Source of the DNA: Halolamina pelagica
GTDB lineage: Archaea; Halobacteriota; Halobacteria; Halobacteriales; Haloferacaceae
Direction of reading: 5' to 3'
DNA: 64,000 nt
Assembly (NCBI RefSeq): GCF_001307315.1
Contig: NZ_LGUC01000001.1
Location: 992,001 to 1,056,000 of the forward strand
Part shown: positions 38,349-51,400 of the stretch, piece after piece
How positions within the stretch are numbered: position 1 is the stretch's first letter
Layout of the letters: every line of letters starts with the position of its first letter
Notes under the pieces: generated by a model
What the model was told of the DNA's origin: nothing
Database searches by the model: none
Seen by the model: only the letters and a program-made list of their open reading frames with translations
Translations under genes and position numbers: made by a program

Positions 38349-38924
38349 ATGAGCGAGGAGTTCGACAAGGAGGCCGAGCGGGAGAAACTCCGCGAGAAAC
38401 TCGAGAAGGACCAACAGAAGCGCCAGGAGACCCAGCGCATGAGCGAGCTGCTGCTGCAGGGCGCGACGATGACCAACGAGCACTGCGAAAACTGCGGCGA
38501 CCCCCTGTTCCGCGACGGCGATCGCACGTTCTGTCCGACCTGTCACGGCGGTGGCGCCGACGACGCGGCACAGGCCGGCGAGCAGACACAGCAGCAGTCC
38601 TCGGGACAGCGCCAGCAGCCCGCGAGCCAGCAGCCGGCCGAGCGCCAGGCTCCCCAGCCGGTCAGTGCCGAGCCGACGCGGACCGAACCCGACCGGGGCA
38701 ACGCCGCGCCGACGGAGTACGTCGACGAGAGCAGCCAGGAGCCGACTGGCGAAGCGCCGACGACGAGCGAGGCGCCGACGCCGGCCGACGGCCCGCGGGC
38801 TGAACTCCAGCGCGCGGTGACCCGCAGCGCGCGGAAGGCGAACGAGGCGAGCGATCCGCGGACGGCGAAGCAGTGGCTCGAAGCGGCGAAAGAAGCAGCC
38901 GAGGCGCTGGACGCGGTGGAGTAG
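38349..38924 (+). CDS. SSSCA1 (autoantigen p27)-like zinc protein
   Basis: 191 residues. An N-terminal charged coiled coil (EFDKEAEREKLREKLEKDQQ) leads into LLLQGATMTNEHCENCGDPL and TFCPTCHGG, a four-Cys zinc ribbon found in archaeal relatives of human SSSCA1. A Gln/Pro/Thr linker and a C-terminal helical hairpin follow. Function unknown; one report line links the family to centromere antigen biology in humans, which says little here. Convergent with Hef; its stop abuts Hef's stop. Confidence 0.85.
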   Translation: MSEEFDKEAEREKLREKLEKDQQKRQETQRMSELLLQGATMTNEHCENCGDPLFRDGDRTFCPTCHGGGADDAAQAGEQTQQQSSGQRQQPASQQPAERQAPQPVSAEPTRTEPDRGNAAPTEYVDESSQEPTGEAPTTSEAPTPADGPRAELQRAVTRSARKANEASDPRTAKQWLEAAKEAAEALDAVE

Positions 38925-41326
38925 TCAACCCGAGTAGTCCGAGCCGACGACCTCACGCAGTCGATCCGCGGTCACTTCGCCGACGCCGTCGACCGCCATG
39001 AGGTCCTCCTTCTTCGCGGTCATCACCGCCTCGACGGTTTTGAACTCCTCGAGCAGCGCCCGCGCCGTCACGGGGCCGATGTCGGCGACGCTGCCGACGA
39101 CGTACTCCTGCTGTTCGGCAAGCGTCTTCCCGGATTTCTCGCCGTGGACGGAGACCGTCCGGTCGCTCTCCTCCTGTTCGCGGCCCGCGACGACCTCCAG
39201 CAGGTCGGCAGTGTCGTCCTCGTCCTCCGTGCGGAGTACGCTGGCATCGAAGTCGATGGCGAGCGAGGAGAGCGCGCCGCGGATGGCGTTGGGGTGGACG
39301 TTGCGCTCGCCGTAGAGATCCTCGCCTTCGAGGATCACCACCGGCCGGGCGTACGCCCGCGAGAGGTCGCCGACCTGCTCGAACATCGAGCGGTCGCCGC
39401 CGGTGAGCGTGTCGAGGAAGTCCGCGACCGACTTGCGCTCGACGGCGACGCGGTCGGAGAGCACGTAGTCGCCGACTTCGAGCGTCTCGAGCCGGGTCCG
39501 AACGCCCTCCCGGCGGGAGAGCTCCTTCGCGATCGGCGAGTCGAGCTCGCGCTGGTCGACGACGACCTCGATCACGTCCTCCTCGGGGTCGGAGTCGGCA
39601 GTGGCGACGACCCCCTCCTCGGCAGGGTCGGACGCGGCGTCCGCGCCGTCGGCGCTGCTCTCGCTCTCGCTCTCGCTCTCGCTCTCGAAGTCGGTCAGCC
39701 CGGGCTCGACGCGCTCTTCGCGTTCCCTATCGGCGTCGCCGAACGCCGAGAGCGCCTGCTGGGCGTCGTCGAGCTCCGCCTCGACCTCGTCGGCGACGCC
39801 TTTCAGCTCCCGAAGCTCGTCTTCCATCTCCTGTTCGCGGCGGCGAGCGATCCAGAAAAAGGCCTCGTCCCGGGTGTCGTTGGCCATCAGGACGACCACC
39901 TTCCCCTCGGCCTGGCGGCCGGTTCGACCCTTCCGCTGGATCGACCGGATCGCGGTCGGGACCGGCTCGTAGAACAGCACGAGGTCGACCTCCGGCACGT
40001 CGAGCCCCTCCTCGGCGACCGAGGTGGAGACCAGCACCTCGAACTCGCCGTTGCGGAACTGGTCGAGGCGCTCCTGCTGCTGTTTCTGGGTCATCCCGTC
40101 GGAGCCCTCCTTGTCGCCCTGCCCGACGAACTTCCGGGTCTCGAAGCTCTGCCCGAGGAACTCGGTCAGGGCTTCGGCGGTGTCGCGGGACTCGGTGAAC
40201 ACGATGACGCGCTCGCCCTCGCCGATGCCGAGGGTCTGGGCCAGCAGAATGCGGGCCTTCGAGAACTTCGGGTGGAGCTCGTCGTACGTGTCGGCTTTCC
40301 GCATCGCGCGGCGAACCCGGGGTCGCTGACCATGCGCTGGCTGGCCTTCGACGCCCCCGAGGAGCGGGCGTCCTCGCGCTGGCGCTCGAAGTAGCGCCGG
40401 ACGGACTCGACGGACTGGGTCTCGACGAGTTCGACCGCGCGACGGAGCTTCATGATCTCCGCGTGGGTGCTCATCCCCTGGTACCCCTCGCTCTGGTCGT
40501 TGTTGATCAGCTTCTGCAGTTCGGCGCGCATGCCGTTGAGCTTCTTCTGAGAGAGGTCCGGGCTGGTGGCGTTGGTGACGCCGAGCTCCTTCAGGTCCTC
40601 CAGCCGCTCAGTGATCACCTCGTTCAGCAGTTCACGGATTTCCAGGATCTCCTCGGGCAGGTCGACGCGCTCCCACTGCACGTCGGTGTCGTGGGTGAAC
40701 TCGTCGACGTCGGCGTCGTCCTCGGTCATCACCTCGACCTCGGTCAGCCCGAGGTTCTCACACACCTGCAGGATCTCCTCCTCGTCGCCGCCCGGCGACG
40801 CGGACATCCCGGTCACGAGCGGGTCGGCGGCGTCGGCGTGGTAGCGCTCGGCGATGTACACGTAGGCGTAGTCGCCGGTCGCGCGGTGGCACTCGTCGAA
40901 GGTAAGATGGGTCACGTCCGACAGCGAGATGCGATTGCCGACGAGGTCGTTCTCGACGACCTGGGGCGTCGCGATCACGATCGTCGCCGACTCCCAGAGC
41001 TCGGCGCGGTCGTCCGGGCTGACCTCGCCGGTGAACACGACGATCTCGTCGTCCGGAACCTGGAGTGCCTCGCGGTAGAACTCGGCGTGCTGCTGGACCA
41101 GCGGCTTCGTCGGCGCGAGCATGAGCGCCTTGCCGCCGACCTCGTCGAGTCGCTCGGCGGTGACGAGCAGCGAGACGGTGGTCTTCCCGAGCCCCGTGGG
41201 GAGACAGACGAGCGTGTCGGCCTCCTGGGCGGTGCCCGCGAGCTGGAGCTGGTAGAGCCGGCGCTCCAGGAAATCGGGCGTCAGCAGCGGGTGGTCGATC
41301 CGGCCGACGTCGTCGGAGGCCGCCAT
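38925..41326 (-). CDS. hef: Hef helicase-nuclease (frameshift at 40319-40322)
   Basis: About 800 residues. The N-terminal SF2 helicase has motif I (VCLPTGLGKTTVSLLV), DECH (LTFDECHRATGDY) and motif VI (SIQRKGRTGRQ). The XPF/Mus81-type nuclease has VAVERKSVADFLDTL, with the ERKxxxD core. Two helix-hairpin-helix motifs lie at the end (IGPVTARALLEEF, VDGVGEVTADRLREV). Hef processes stalled forks in archaea. A Ser-Glu repeat linker (39658-39687) separates the two enzymes. The frame breaks where minus-strand GACCCCGGG needs one more C to read SDPRVRRAMRKADTYDEL. Confidence 0.93.
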
Positions 41327-41404
41327 TTGCAGGTACTGGGGCGCGCTCGCCGATAAGGGTTCGGCGAGCGTGGTGGAACTGAAACGGGGGCGTGCCGGGA
41401 CGGC

Positions 41405-41647
41405 TCAGACGATCTGCTCGCCGTCGTCGTCGTACACGCGGATGGCGTCGACGGGGCAGGCCCGGGCGGCGAACTTCGCGTCGAGTTCGGCGTCCTCGGG
41501 CACCTCGCGGACGAACAGGTCCTCGTCTTTCGGTTCGGCGTCGACGAGGACGGCTTTCCCGGCGTCCTCGTCGCGCTCGAAGGCGTCCCACTCGGCGACG
41601 CACTGGAACATCCCGATACAGGTGTCGCGGTCGTACTCGATGCGCAT
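41405..41647 (-). CDS. Three-cysteine ferredoxin next to the P450
   Basis: 80 residues. Cysteines are in DTCIGMFQCVAEWDAF and ARACPVDAIRV: CIGMFQC spaces two ligands by five residues and CP supplies the third. That pattern suits a single [3Fe-4S] cluster (or [4Fe-4S] with another ligand), as in ferredoxins that feed actinobacterial P450s. It lies 91 bases downstream of the P450 on the same strand, suggesting it is the electron donor. Confidence 0.85.
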   Translation of the reverse strand: MRIEYDRDTCIGMFQCVAEWDAFERDEDAGKAVLVDAEPKDEDLFVREVPEDAELDAKFAARACPVDAIRVYDDDGEQIV

Positions 41648-41738
41648 GGCCGGCGGTTCGACGCGAGCCGTCGTAAGTGGTTGGTGTTGGCCGGGAAGGT
41701 CGGCGCCGAGGCTCGGCCGCGCGCCGGTCGACGGCCGC

Positions 41739-43081
41739 TCAGCGGCGCTCGACCCGCATCGGCATCCCGTTGCGCGGGTGCGCCGTCAGCGTCGGCAGCA
41801 GTTCGAGCGGACGCTGGCCCTCGTAGGTGAGCCGGTACTGACTGGCCGTCGTCGCGACGATGGTCCGGGCTTCGAGCATGGCGAGATGTTTGCCGATACA
41901 GTGACGCGGCCCGCCGCCGAAGGGGAAGTACGCGAACCGGGGGCGCTCCCGCGTCCGTTCGGGGCGCCAGCGCTCGGGATCGAACGTCTCCGGGTCCGTC
42001 CAGTACTCGTCGGAGCGGTGGACCGCCCACTGGGGAGCATGATCGACGCCTCCGGCGGGATCGTGTACCCCCCAACGTCGACGGGCTCACGCGGCTGGCG
42101 GAAGATCGTGTACACCGGCGGGTAGAGCCGCATCGCCTCCTTGATCACCCACTCCGTGTACTCCAGCTCCCGAAGCTCTTCGGCCGTCGGCCGGCCGTCG
42201 CCGACGACGGCGTCGATTTCCTCGTGGAGCCGGCGTTCGACCTCTGGGTGTTCGGACAGCAGGAACCACGTGTACGTCAGCGTCAGCGCGGTGGTGTCGT
42301 GGCCCGCAAGCAGCATCGTCATCATCTCGTCGCGGAGCTGTCGGTCGGTCTGCTCGCCCGCTTCCCGCGCCCGCAGCAGGATCGAGAGGAAGTCCATCGG
42401 CGCGTCGGGATCGTCCGCGTCGCCGATGTCGTCGCGGCGCTGGGCGACGATGTCGTCGATGACGGCTTCCAACTCCGTGACGGCGGCGTCGAACTCGGCG
42501 TCGCCCGGCATCGGCACCCACTCCGGGAGCGCGAAGCGGACGGGGTCGGGCTCGAACCGCATCCCCAGCGGCTCCAACTGCTCGCGGACGTGCTCCAGCC
42601 GGTGGCGCGGGAGCTCGACGCCCATCATCAGGTCGAGGATCACGTCGATGGTGACCGTCGTCATCTCCTGTTCGACGTCGAACTGCCCGCCGTCGCCCCA
42701 GTCGGCGAGCCGGGACTCGGTGTGGTCGACGATGCGGTCGGCCATCCCCGACAGCCGCGACATGTCGAACGCTGGCTGGGCGAGTCGGCGCTGCTGTCGC
42801 CACGTCTCGCCCTCGCTGAGCAGCAGCCCCTCACCGAGCAGGCTGCCGAGCGCGTCGTCCTGAAAATCGGGTTTGCCGAACCGGTCGGCGTCGGCGACGA
42901 GGATCCGCTCGATCTCCGCCGGGTCGGTCACCATGTACGTCTCGAGCGGCCCCATGTCGAACTGGCAGACGCCGCTGTACGCCTCCTCTAAGTGCGTGAC
43001 GAACCGGAACGGGTCGCGAGCGTACTGCCGACTGCTCCCGAATACCGGCTGTCCTTTCGGCCCGGGCGGGGTTCGAGACAT
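41739..43081 (-). CDS. Cytochrome P450 (frameshift at 42032-42035)
   Basis: About 447 residues, soluble. The I-helix oxygen-binding motif is MLLAGHDTTALTL, the ExxR motif is VIKEAMRLYPPVY, and the heme-binding loop FPFGGGPRHCIG is read after repair. The minus-strand CTCCCCAGTGG needs a fifth C to read SIMLPQWAVHRSDEYW; the last 100 residues then follow in the new frame to the stop at 41739. It looks like CYP102/CYP174-like monooxygenases of haloarchaea. Substrate unknown (fatty acids, carotenoid or terpenoid compounds are options). Paired with a downstream ferredoxin. Confidence 0.9.
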
Positions 43082-43112
43082 TGTGTAACCTAGGGGACGA
43101 CAGGGTATAAAT
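43082..43112 (-). promoter_or_regulatory. P450 promoter with near-leaderless start
   Basis: On the minus strand a TATA element (ATTTATAC, 43105-43112) lies about 24-31 bases before the P450 ATG. GTTACACA (43082-43089) abuts the ATG, the same 8 bases found inside the palindrome at the MFS start (12000-12010). Confidence 0.5.
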
Positions 43113-43246
43113 CTCGGTTCCGCGACACGGCTGTCGCGGCCGAGCGTCGGCCCGTTACGGCCACAGCCCGGCAGTTTCGGTCAGTGGCGCAGGGCGGCTG
43201 CTTCCGTCGTCACCGTACCGTCGTCACGGAACGCCTGCACCCGCCG

Positions 43247-45327
43247 TTACCGCACCTTCGTCCCCGGCTCGGCGTCGCCGCTCGTCGTCAGCAGGTCCGC
43301 CTGGTCGCCCGCCGCGAGCACCATCCCGTTCGACTCCACGCCGAACAGCTCCGCCTTCTCCAGGTTGGCGAGGACGATCACCTTCTCGCCGGTCAGGTCG
43401 TCCACGTCGTGGAGCTGTTTCAGCCCGGCGACGATCTGGCGGGTCTCGACGCCGATGTCGACCGAAAGCCGCACCAGTTTGTCCGCACCTTCGACGCCCT
43501 CGGCCGACTCGATGCGGCCGACGCGGATGTCCAGGCTCTCGAAGGTGTCGAAGTCGATACGCTCGTCGATCAGGGGTTCGAAGTCGCTCTCGTCCATGGC
43601 TGAGTCTGCAGTTTCGGCGTCGTCGTCCTCAGTGTCGTCCTCGTCGGCAGTCGCTGCCGCGATCTTCGCGTCCAGCGCCTCGTCCAGTTCGTCGACGCGG
43701 TCGTCCTCGATCTTCTCGAACAGCTCGTCCGGTTCGTCGAAGGCGCCCGGCTCGGTGTGGACCGCGTCGGTCTCGGCGGCGTGGACGTCGGCGTCGATAC
43801 CGAGCTGGGTCCAGACCGTCTCGGCCTTCTCCGGACAGGTGGGCTCGAGCAGGACGGCGACGGCGGTGGCGACCTGCAGGCAGTCGCGGATGACCTGGGC
43901 CTGCTCGTCGCTGCCGTCCTCGAGCTGCCACGGCTCGTGCTGCTGGATGTACTCGTTGCCGAACTGCGCGAGTTCGACCGCGGCGTCGCCGGCAGTGCGC
44001 ACGTCGTAGTTCTTGACCGCGCTCTCGAACTGCTCGACGGCGGCGTCGATGCGCTCGCGCACCTCGTCGCTCACGTCGGCGTCGGGCGTGCCGTCGAAGT
44101 TGCGCGCCGCGAACAGCATCGACCGGTAGACGAAGTTGCCGACCGTGCCGACCAGTTCGCCGTTGACGCGCTCCTGGAAGCGCTCCCAGGTGAAGTCGAG
44201 GTCCTGCTGGAACCCGCCCATCGTGGTCAGGTAGTAGCGGAGGAGGTCCGGGTGGAACCCCTCGTCGAGGTACTCTTCGGCCCAGATCGCGCGGTTGCGG
44301 CTGGTCGAGAGCCCCTTGCCGTCGATGGTGACAAAGCCCGTCGCACAGACCGCGCGCGGTTCGGCGTGGTCCGTGGCGTGGAGCATCGCCGGCCAGAAGA
44401 TCGTGTGGTGCTGGATGATGTCGCGACCGATCACGTGGACGATCTCGCCGCCGTCGCCACCGTTGCGGCCCCAAACCTCCTCCCAGTCGTACTCGTCGGC
44501 GCCGACGCGCTCGGAGTACTGCTTGCTCGAGGAGACGTACTCGATCGGCGCGTCGACCCAGACGTACAGCACGAGCTCCTCCTCGCCGGGGTAGTCGATC
44601 CCCCAGTCCATGTCTCGCGTGATACACCAGTCCTGGAGCCCCTCCTCGATCCACTCACGGGGCTGGTTTTGGGCGTTCGAGGTGCCCTCGAGCCGGTCGA
44701 GGAACTCCGAGAGGTAGTCCGCGAGTTCGGAGACGGCGAAGTACTTGTGTTCGCGCTCGCGGTACTCCGCGGGGTTGCCCGTCAGCGTCGAGACGGGGTT
44801 CTCGATCTCGCCGGGTTCGAGGTGGCGGCCACAGCCCTCGTCACACTCGTCGCCGCGGGCATGCTCGCCGCAGTACGGGCAGGTCCCCTCGACGTAGCGG
44901 TCGGGGAGGGGCTGGTCCTCCTCGGGGTCCCAGGCGACGAGAATCTCGCCCTCGTAGATGTAGCCCGCGTCCTCGAGCCGTTCGACGAACTCGCGGGTGA
45001 TCTCAGTGTTCGTCTCGTCGTGGGTGTGGCCGTAGTTGTCGAAATCGACGTTGAACTTCGGGAACGTCTCCTCGTACTTCCGGTGGTACTCCATCGCGTA
45101 CGCTTCCGGGGAGACGCCCTCCTTGGCGGAGTTGAGCGCGACGGGGTGCCGTGCATGTCCGACCCACAGACGTACGCCGACTGCTGGCCGAGCTTCTTCA
45201 GCGAGCGGTTCACCGCGTCCGCGGCGGTGTACCCACGGAGGTGACCGATGTGGAGATCGCCGTTTGCGTACGGCAGTCCACACGTCACCACCGCGGGACG
45301 GTCGGTCGGGAGCTCCTCGTGGCTCAT
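43247..45327 (-). CDS. metG: Methionyl-tRNA synthetase (frameshift at 45143-45146)
   Basis: About 693 residues. Class I signatures: HIGH in [18 protein letters not shown] and the KMSKS counterpart in [10 protein letters not shown] zinc knuckle reads [18 protein letters not shown]. The C-terminal tRNA-binding OB domain starts near [20 protein letters not shown]. The frame breaks after SDMHG: minus-strand GGCACCCCGTC needs one more C for [14 protein letters not shown] cell needs this enzyme, and no second copy is visible in the window, so the break is almost certainly a sequence error. Confidence 0.96.
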
Positions 45328-46826
45328 CTACTCGTGGATTGATCGATGCGGGCCTAAAGCCCGCCGGTTTCAGTGGTCGCCCGGCGAGGATTGCGGCGGC
45401 CGAACGGCCCTTACGTGTACGGTGAAAACGGCCGATCATGGAGCGCGCCGACCCGCCGGACACCGACGACCGGGTCGACGAGTATCTCGCCCGGGTCCGA
45501 TCGCTGCCGGGCGACAGCGTCGCCGGCGCGTTCGCCCCCCGACCGCCCACGAGCGCGCGAACCCCCACGACGCCTTCGCCGAGACGTTCATCGCCGACGC
45601 GCCGCTCTACGGCCCGCTCGCCGACCTCGATCTCGCCGTGAAGGAGAACGTCGCCGTCGGCGGCGTGACGACGACCTGTGGCACCGACTGCTTCGAGTGG
45701 ACGCCCGACATCGACGCCGTCGCCGTCGAACGACTCCGGGCCGCGGGCGCGACGATCGTCGGCACCACGGATATGGACCCGTTCGCGTTCGGGACGACGG
45801 GCGAACTGAGCGCGCGCGGCCCGACACGGAACCCCGCGGTCGACGGCCACGTCCCCGGCGGCTCCTCCTCGGGCAGCGCCGCCGCGGTCGCCGGCGGGAG
45901 CGTCGACGCCGCACTGGGCACCGACACCGCCGGCAGCGTCCGCATCCCGGCCGCGTTCTGCGGGATCGTCGGCTACAAGCCCACCTACGGGCTGGTGCCC
46001 GCGGAGGGCGTCGTCCCGCTCTCACCGTCGAACGACCACGTCGGCGTCCTCGCTCGCACTGTCGAAACGGCCGCACGGGTGCTGGAAGCGACCGCCGGAC
46101 AGGAAGCCACGCGACCGGCGTCGCTGGGCGCGCCCGCACGGCTCGCGTTCGTCGACGATCTCGATCGCGAGCCCGACGACCTGCGGTTCGGCGTTCCCGA
46201 TGCGTTCATGGCGGCGGCGACGCCGGCCGTCGAGGCCGCGGCCGAGGCGGCGGTGACGAGGGCGGCGGTCGCACTCGACGCCGAGATCGACTCGGTCGGG
46301 TTCCCGGAGGCCGAGGCGGCCGTCGACGCCAACGACGCCGGGACGGTGATGGAGTTCGCGGCGCTGCTGGAGCGGGGCAGCCTGCTCGGCACGGGGTCGC
46401 GGGCTGGCCTCCGAGCGGCGCTGCGGCGGGCGAACGAGCGACGCGACACGCTCCCCGACCGCGTACTGGAGTTGATCGAGACCGGGCGCCGCCTGCCGTC
46501 GCGGGCACCCGACGCGTACGGGCGGACGTGGGACGCCCGCCGGCTGGCAGCCCGCCGCCAGCAAGCGCTGTTCGCCGAGGTCGACGTGCTCGCGATGCCG
46601 ACGACGACGATTCCGGCACCCCCTTCGGCGCGGTGCCCGGCGACGGTGGGCCGTCGGTGCTCGACACGGTGACGAACACCGCGCCGTTCAACGCCACCGG
46701 CGCGCCCGCGGTGTCGATCCCCTGTGGCGAGGTCGACGGCCGCCCGGTCGGCCTGCAGTTGGTCGGGCCGCCGGGCGCGGACGGCTTCCTGCTCCGGGTT
46801 GCGGCGTCGGTCGAACGGGCGCTGAC

Positions 46827-48147
<1,321 letters not shown>

Positions 48148-48220
48148 GGACGGCGTTTGGGGACCCGTGGGGATGAGTATAGACCGCTTACGTCCGGGGC
48201 CGTGGCCGCCTCGATCGTCC

Positions 48221-48916
48221 TCAGAGCTCCGGCTGCTCGACCGTCTCCGCCCAGAACGCGTCGTCGAGGTACCGCTCGTCCATCGCACGGCGACCGGCCC
48301 ACTTCGCGACGCGACCGACCGACGCCCAGAGCGCCCGCTGGACGATCCGCGGGCCGAGGTCGATCCGGGTCTCCGCCCTGACGTACTCGGCCAGCAGCAG
48401 CCCCTGAACGAGGTCGGGCTCCCCGTACTGGCCGTCGTCGCCGAAGTAGCCCTCGTGGTCGAGCCCCGCGGACATGTACTGGGTGTCGATCGTCCGCGTC
48501 CACGGCACTTCGACGCGGAACGCGACGAACTCGTCGGTGTCGTTCCGGAAGTAGTGGGGCTCGCCCGGGTGGACCGCCTGTTCCTCGCCTGGGGCGACCC
48601 GTTCGGGCTCGCCGTCGACGACGACGGTGAGTTCTCCCTCGAGCACCCGGAACGTCTCGGACTCGCTCGCGTGGACGTGGGGCGGGAGTTCGGTCGCGTC
48701 CGGCGCCAGCCAGACGAGCATCGCCGGCGTTCCCGTCTCCGACTCCGGGTAGCGAAGGATCGTCGACCAGAACCCCATGCCGGGGCTGGACGCAAGCGCG
48801 TGGGAGGACTCCGAGAACAGCGTCATCGCGGGGCCGTCGGGATCGACTTCCAGCGCCGGGCCGTCGGTCGGCTCGCCGGCGTCGTCAAGGGGTCGTCCCG
48901 TCGTCAGCGTGACCAT
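48221..48916 (-). CDS. Cupin domain protein
   Basis: 231 residues from ATG 48914-48916 (MVTLTTGRPLDDAGE); a GTG four codons upstream is possible. Cupin motif 1 is PPHVHASESETFRVLEGEL with two His and one Glu metal ligands; motif 2 is VHPGEPHYFRNDTDEF. The C-terminal helices (IVQRALWASVGRVAKWAGRR) are extra to the barrel. Members range from dioxygenases to sugar-binding proteins. No substrate can be assigned. Confidence 0.8.
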   Translation of the reverse strand: MVTLTTGRPLDDAGEPTDGPALEVDPDGPAMTLFSESSHALASSPGMGFWSTILRYPESETGTPAMLVWLAPDATELPPHVHASESETFRVLEGELTVVVDGEPERVAPGEEQAVHPGEPHYFRNDTDEFVAFRVEVPWTRTIDTQYMSAGLDHEGYFGDDGQYGEPDLVQGLLLAEYVRAETRIDLGPRIVQRALWASVGRVAKWAGRRAMDERYLDDAFWAETVEQPEL

Positions 48917-49000
48917 GCGGGATGTCACGAAGATCGACGTAAAGGACTGTTGAAACTTCGTTCGACGCGGGCCGTGCCGGGACGAGCGACAGCTCTCGGT

Positions 49001-51318
49001 TCAGTCCCAGTACTCGCGGTGTTCCTTCGCCGCCGTAGTACCGTAAGTCTCGACCAACGGCTCGCACGCGTCGCCGAAGGCGCGCATCGTCATCCGGGTC
49101 GACACTCTGTCCAAGTCCGACGCAACCGCATCCCACTCGCGGTTCTGGAGCACCTTCTCGACGAGCAGGCGCTCGGCGGACGGCTCCAGTTCCGCGTCGC
49201 CGAGGACCAGGTCCCGCAGCGCCAGTTCGGTGAACGCCGCCGGCGCGGCGTGGTAGCTGCCCATCCCGTTGGCGGCGTCGACGACGACCCGCCAGTCACG
49301 CCCGGAGAGTCCCGGTTCCTCGGGAACAGCGTCGTCGTCGACCGCACGCAGCGCCCGCCGGACCACGTTCGGGTCGAGATCAGCGAGCGGCCCGGTCAGT
49401 ACCCCGGGTGCGCGCTCCCGGAACCACTCGGCGTGCCGGGCAGCGAGGTCGGCGCCGTCGTCGGTGAGCGGTCGGACCATCAGCGCCGAGTGCTCGCCGC
49501 TGGCGTCGTTTTTCGTGGTGGAGAGGTGGACCGTCCGGTAGCCGTTCTCGGCCCAGAAGTCGAGCAGGTCGGCGGTAGCGCCGTAGCCGACGCCCAGATA
49601 GTCGACACGCTCGCCGCGCAGGTCGGCGTCGCGGCCATCGTCGTCCCGGAACTCCGACTCGACCTCCGAGAGCAGCATCGAGCCGAGCCCGCCGGATCGT
49701 ACGGCGTGGTGGGTCGCGATGCGCATGACGCGGTAGCCGACCGGGCCGCCGCCGTCGCGGTCCCGGAGCTGGCTAGTGAACACGTCCGGAAGCATGTTCC
49801 CCCTGATCCGCTCGCCGCAGTAGACGCGCTCGCTGGTAGCGTCGTCGAGGCCGCCCTCGCGTGCGAGGAGGGCGACGCTGACCACGCGTCCCTCGTGCAA
49901 CAGCGCCCGGCAGGTGAGGTTCGGCGCGTCGAGCAGGCGTGCGAGGTCGTCGGGCTCGGTTCGGTAGTGGGCGAGGACGAGCAGGCCGAACGCCTCCCGC
50001 AGCAGGTGTTCGTCCGCGAGTAGGTCTTCGGGGGTGAGCTCCTCGTAGGTGACCGTCTCCGGGGCGGCGCCGGCGACCAACTGGGCCACCGGTGGGCGGG
50101 CGTCGAGCAGCAGCGCGCGGAACGCCCACGACTCCACGGGGTCGCCGGCCGCGTAGCGGATCGGCTCGTCGAGGCGCACGTCGATCACCTCGCGCTCGGC
50201 GTCGGCGAGGCTCCCGCGGAACCGCACGTCGAAGCTCCGGCCGGCGCCCTCGTAGCCGTGGACCGTCGTGCAGAACGCCGCCGGCGGGCCGTCGAGGAAC
50301 CGCTCCAGCAGCGCGACCGGGAGCGCGGCGGCCTCGTCGACGATCACGGCGTCCGGGTCGCCCGGGAGATCGGCGGCTTCGGGCGGGCGGGCGAAGCGAA
50401 CGCAGCCGCCCGACGCGGCGTCGATTCGGTCCGCGGAGTCGCTCCCGATCGATCCAGCGGCATCGAGCCGCTCCCGAGCGCGGGCGAAGAGCTCGTCGGC
50501 GCCGCGGCGGTCGGCGGCGGTCACGAGCACGTCGCGCCCTTCCCGGGCGAGCGCGCCCGCCGCGAGGCCGGCGGCACTGGACTTCCCCCGGCCGCGGTCG
50601 GCCTCGACGACGATCGCCGGCGGCGAGTCGCCGGCGGCCGCGTCGCCAGCTCGGAGCGCTTCCAGGTCGTGGACCGCCTCGACCTGGTCCTGGGTCTCGC
50701 AAGCGCGGTAGATCTCGTCGCCGAACAGGGCGTCTGCCGGCGGTTCGGGGGCTCGCGAGGGCGCGCGGGCCGCGGGTCGGTCAGCCCGTCGTCTCGGACC
50801 TCGACCGCGTCGCCCTCGGGGTCGTCGTACCCCTCGTCGACCTCGCAGATCGCAGTTCCCGGGTGGGCGCGGAGCGTCGCGACGAGTCGCGCCCGGAAGT
50901 TCCCGGCCACGTCCTCGACGCCGAACGGCGGGACGGCGAGGCTCTCGTCGAACCCGTCACGGCGGTCGGGCCACGAGTCGAGGTCGGGCGCGAGCAGGAG
51001 ATAGAGGCCGCCGCCGTCGACGGCGCCGACGGTGCGCCCGATGGCGTTGGGCGAGCACTCGTCGTGGCCGTCGACGACGATCGCCTGCTGGGTTCTCCCG
51101 AGGAGGTCACGCGAGTGCCGGGGGCCGACGTGTTCGAACGGCCAGTCCGCGGCGGCGGAGACGGCGGTGCAGTCGGGGAGCGGGAGCCCCGCCGCCTCGA
51201 TCGCGTCGACGGCCGCGGCGCGGGTGGCCTCGGGCGGGCCAGCGAGCACGAGCGCCCGCCGCTCGTTCGCGCGCTCGGCCTCCGCGTGCAGGCGGGGCGC
51301 AAGCGAGGAGAGGGTCAT
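49001..51318 (-). CDS. tmcA: tRNA(Met) cytidine acetyltransferase TmcA (frameshift at 50747-50751)
   Basis: About 772 residues. Makes N4-acetylcytidine in RNA using acetyl-CoA and ATP. Order: DUF1726 domain (MTLSSLAPRLHAEAERANER, residues 1-200), RecD-like ATPase with Walker A VEADRGRGKSSAAG and Walker B AVIVDEAAALPVALLERF, GNAT domain (ATHHAVRSGGLGSMLLSEVE, the acetyl-CoA loop) and a C-terminal RNA-binding part. The start is ATG 51316-51318. The frame breaks at GAGCCCCCGAAC (minus strand); a sixth C gives EPPEPPADALFGDEIYR. In archaea TmcA acetylates rRNA and other RNAs widely. Confidence 0.92.
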
Positions 51319-51400
51319 GGGGCGGGATTCGCCCGCCGGCGGTTTGCCCGTTTCGGCTCCCCTGTCGGGCGCTGACACGGTCCCAGCAGTTTGAACACGC

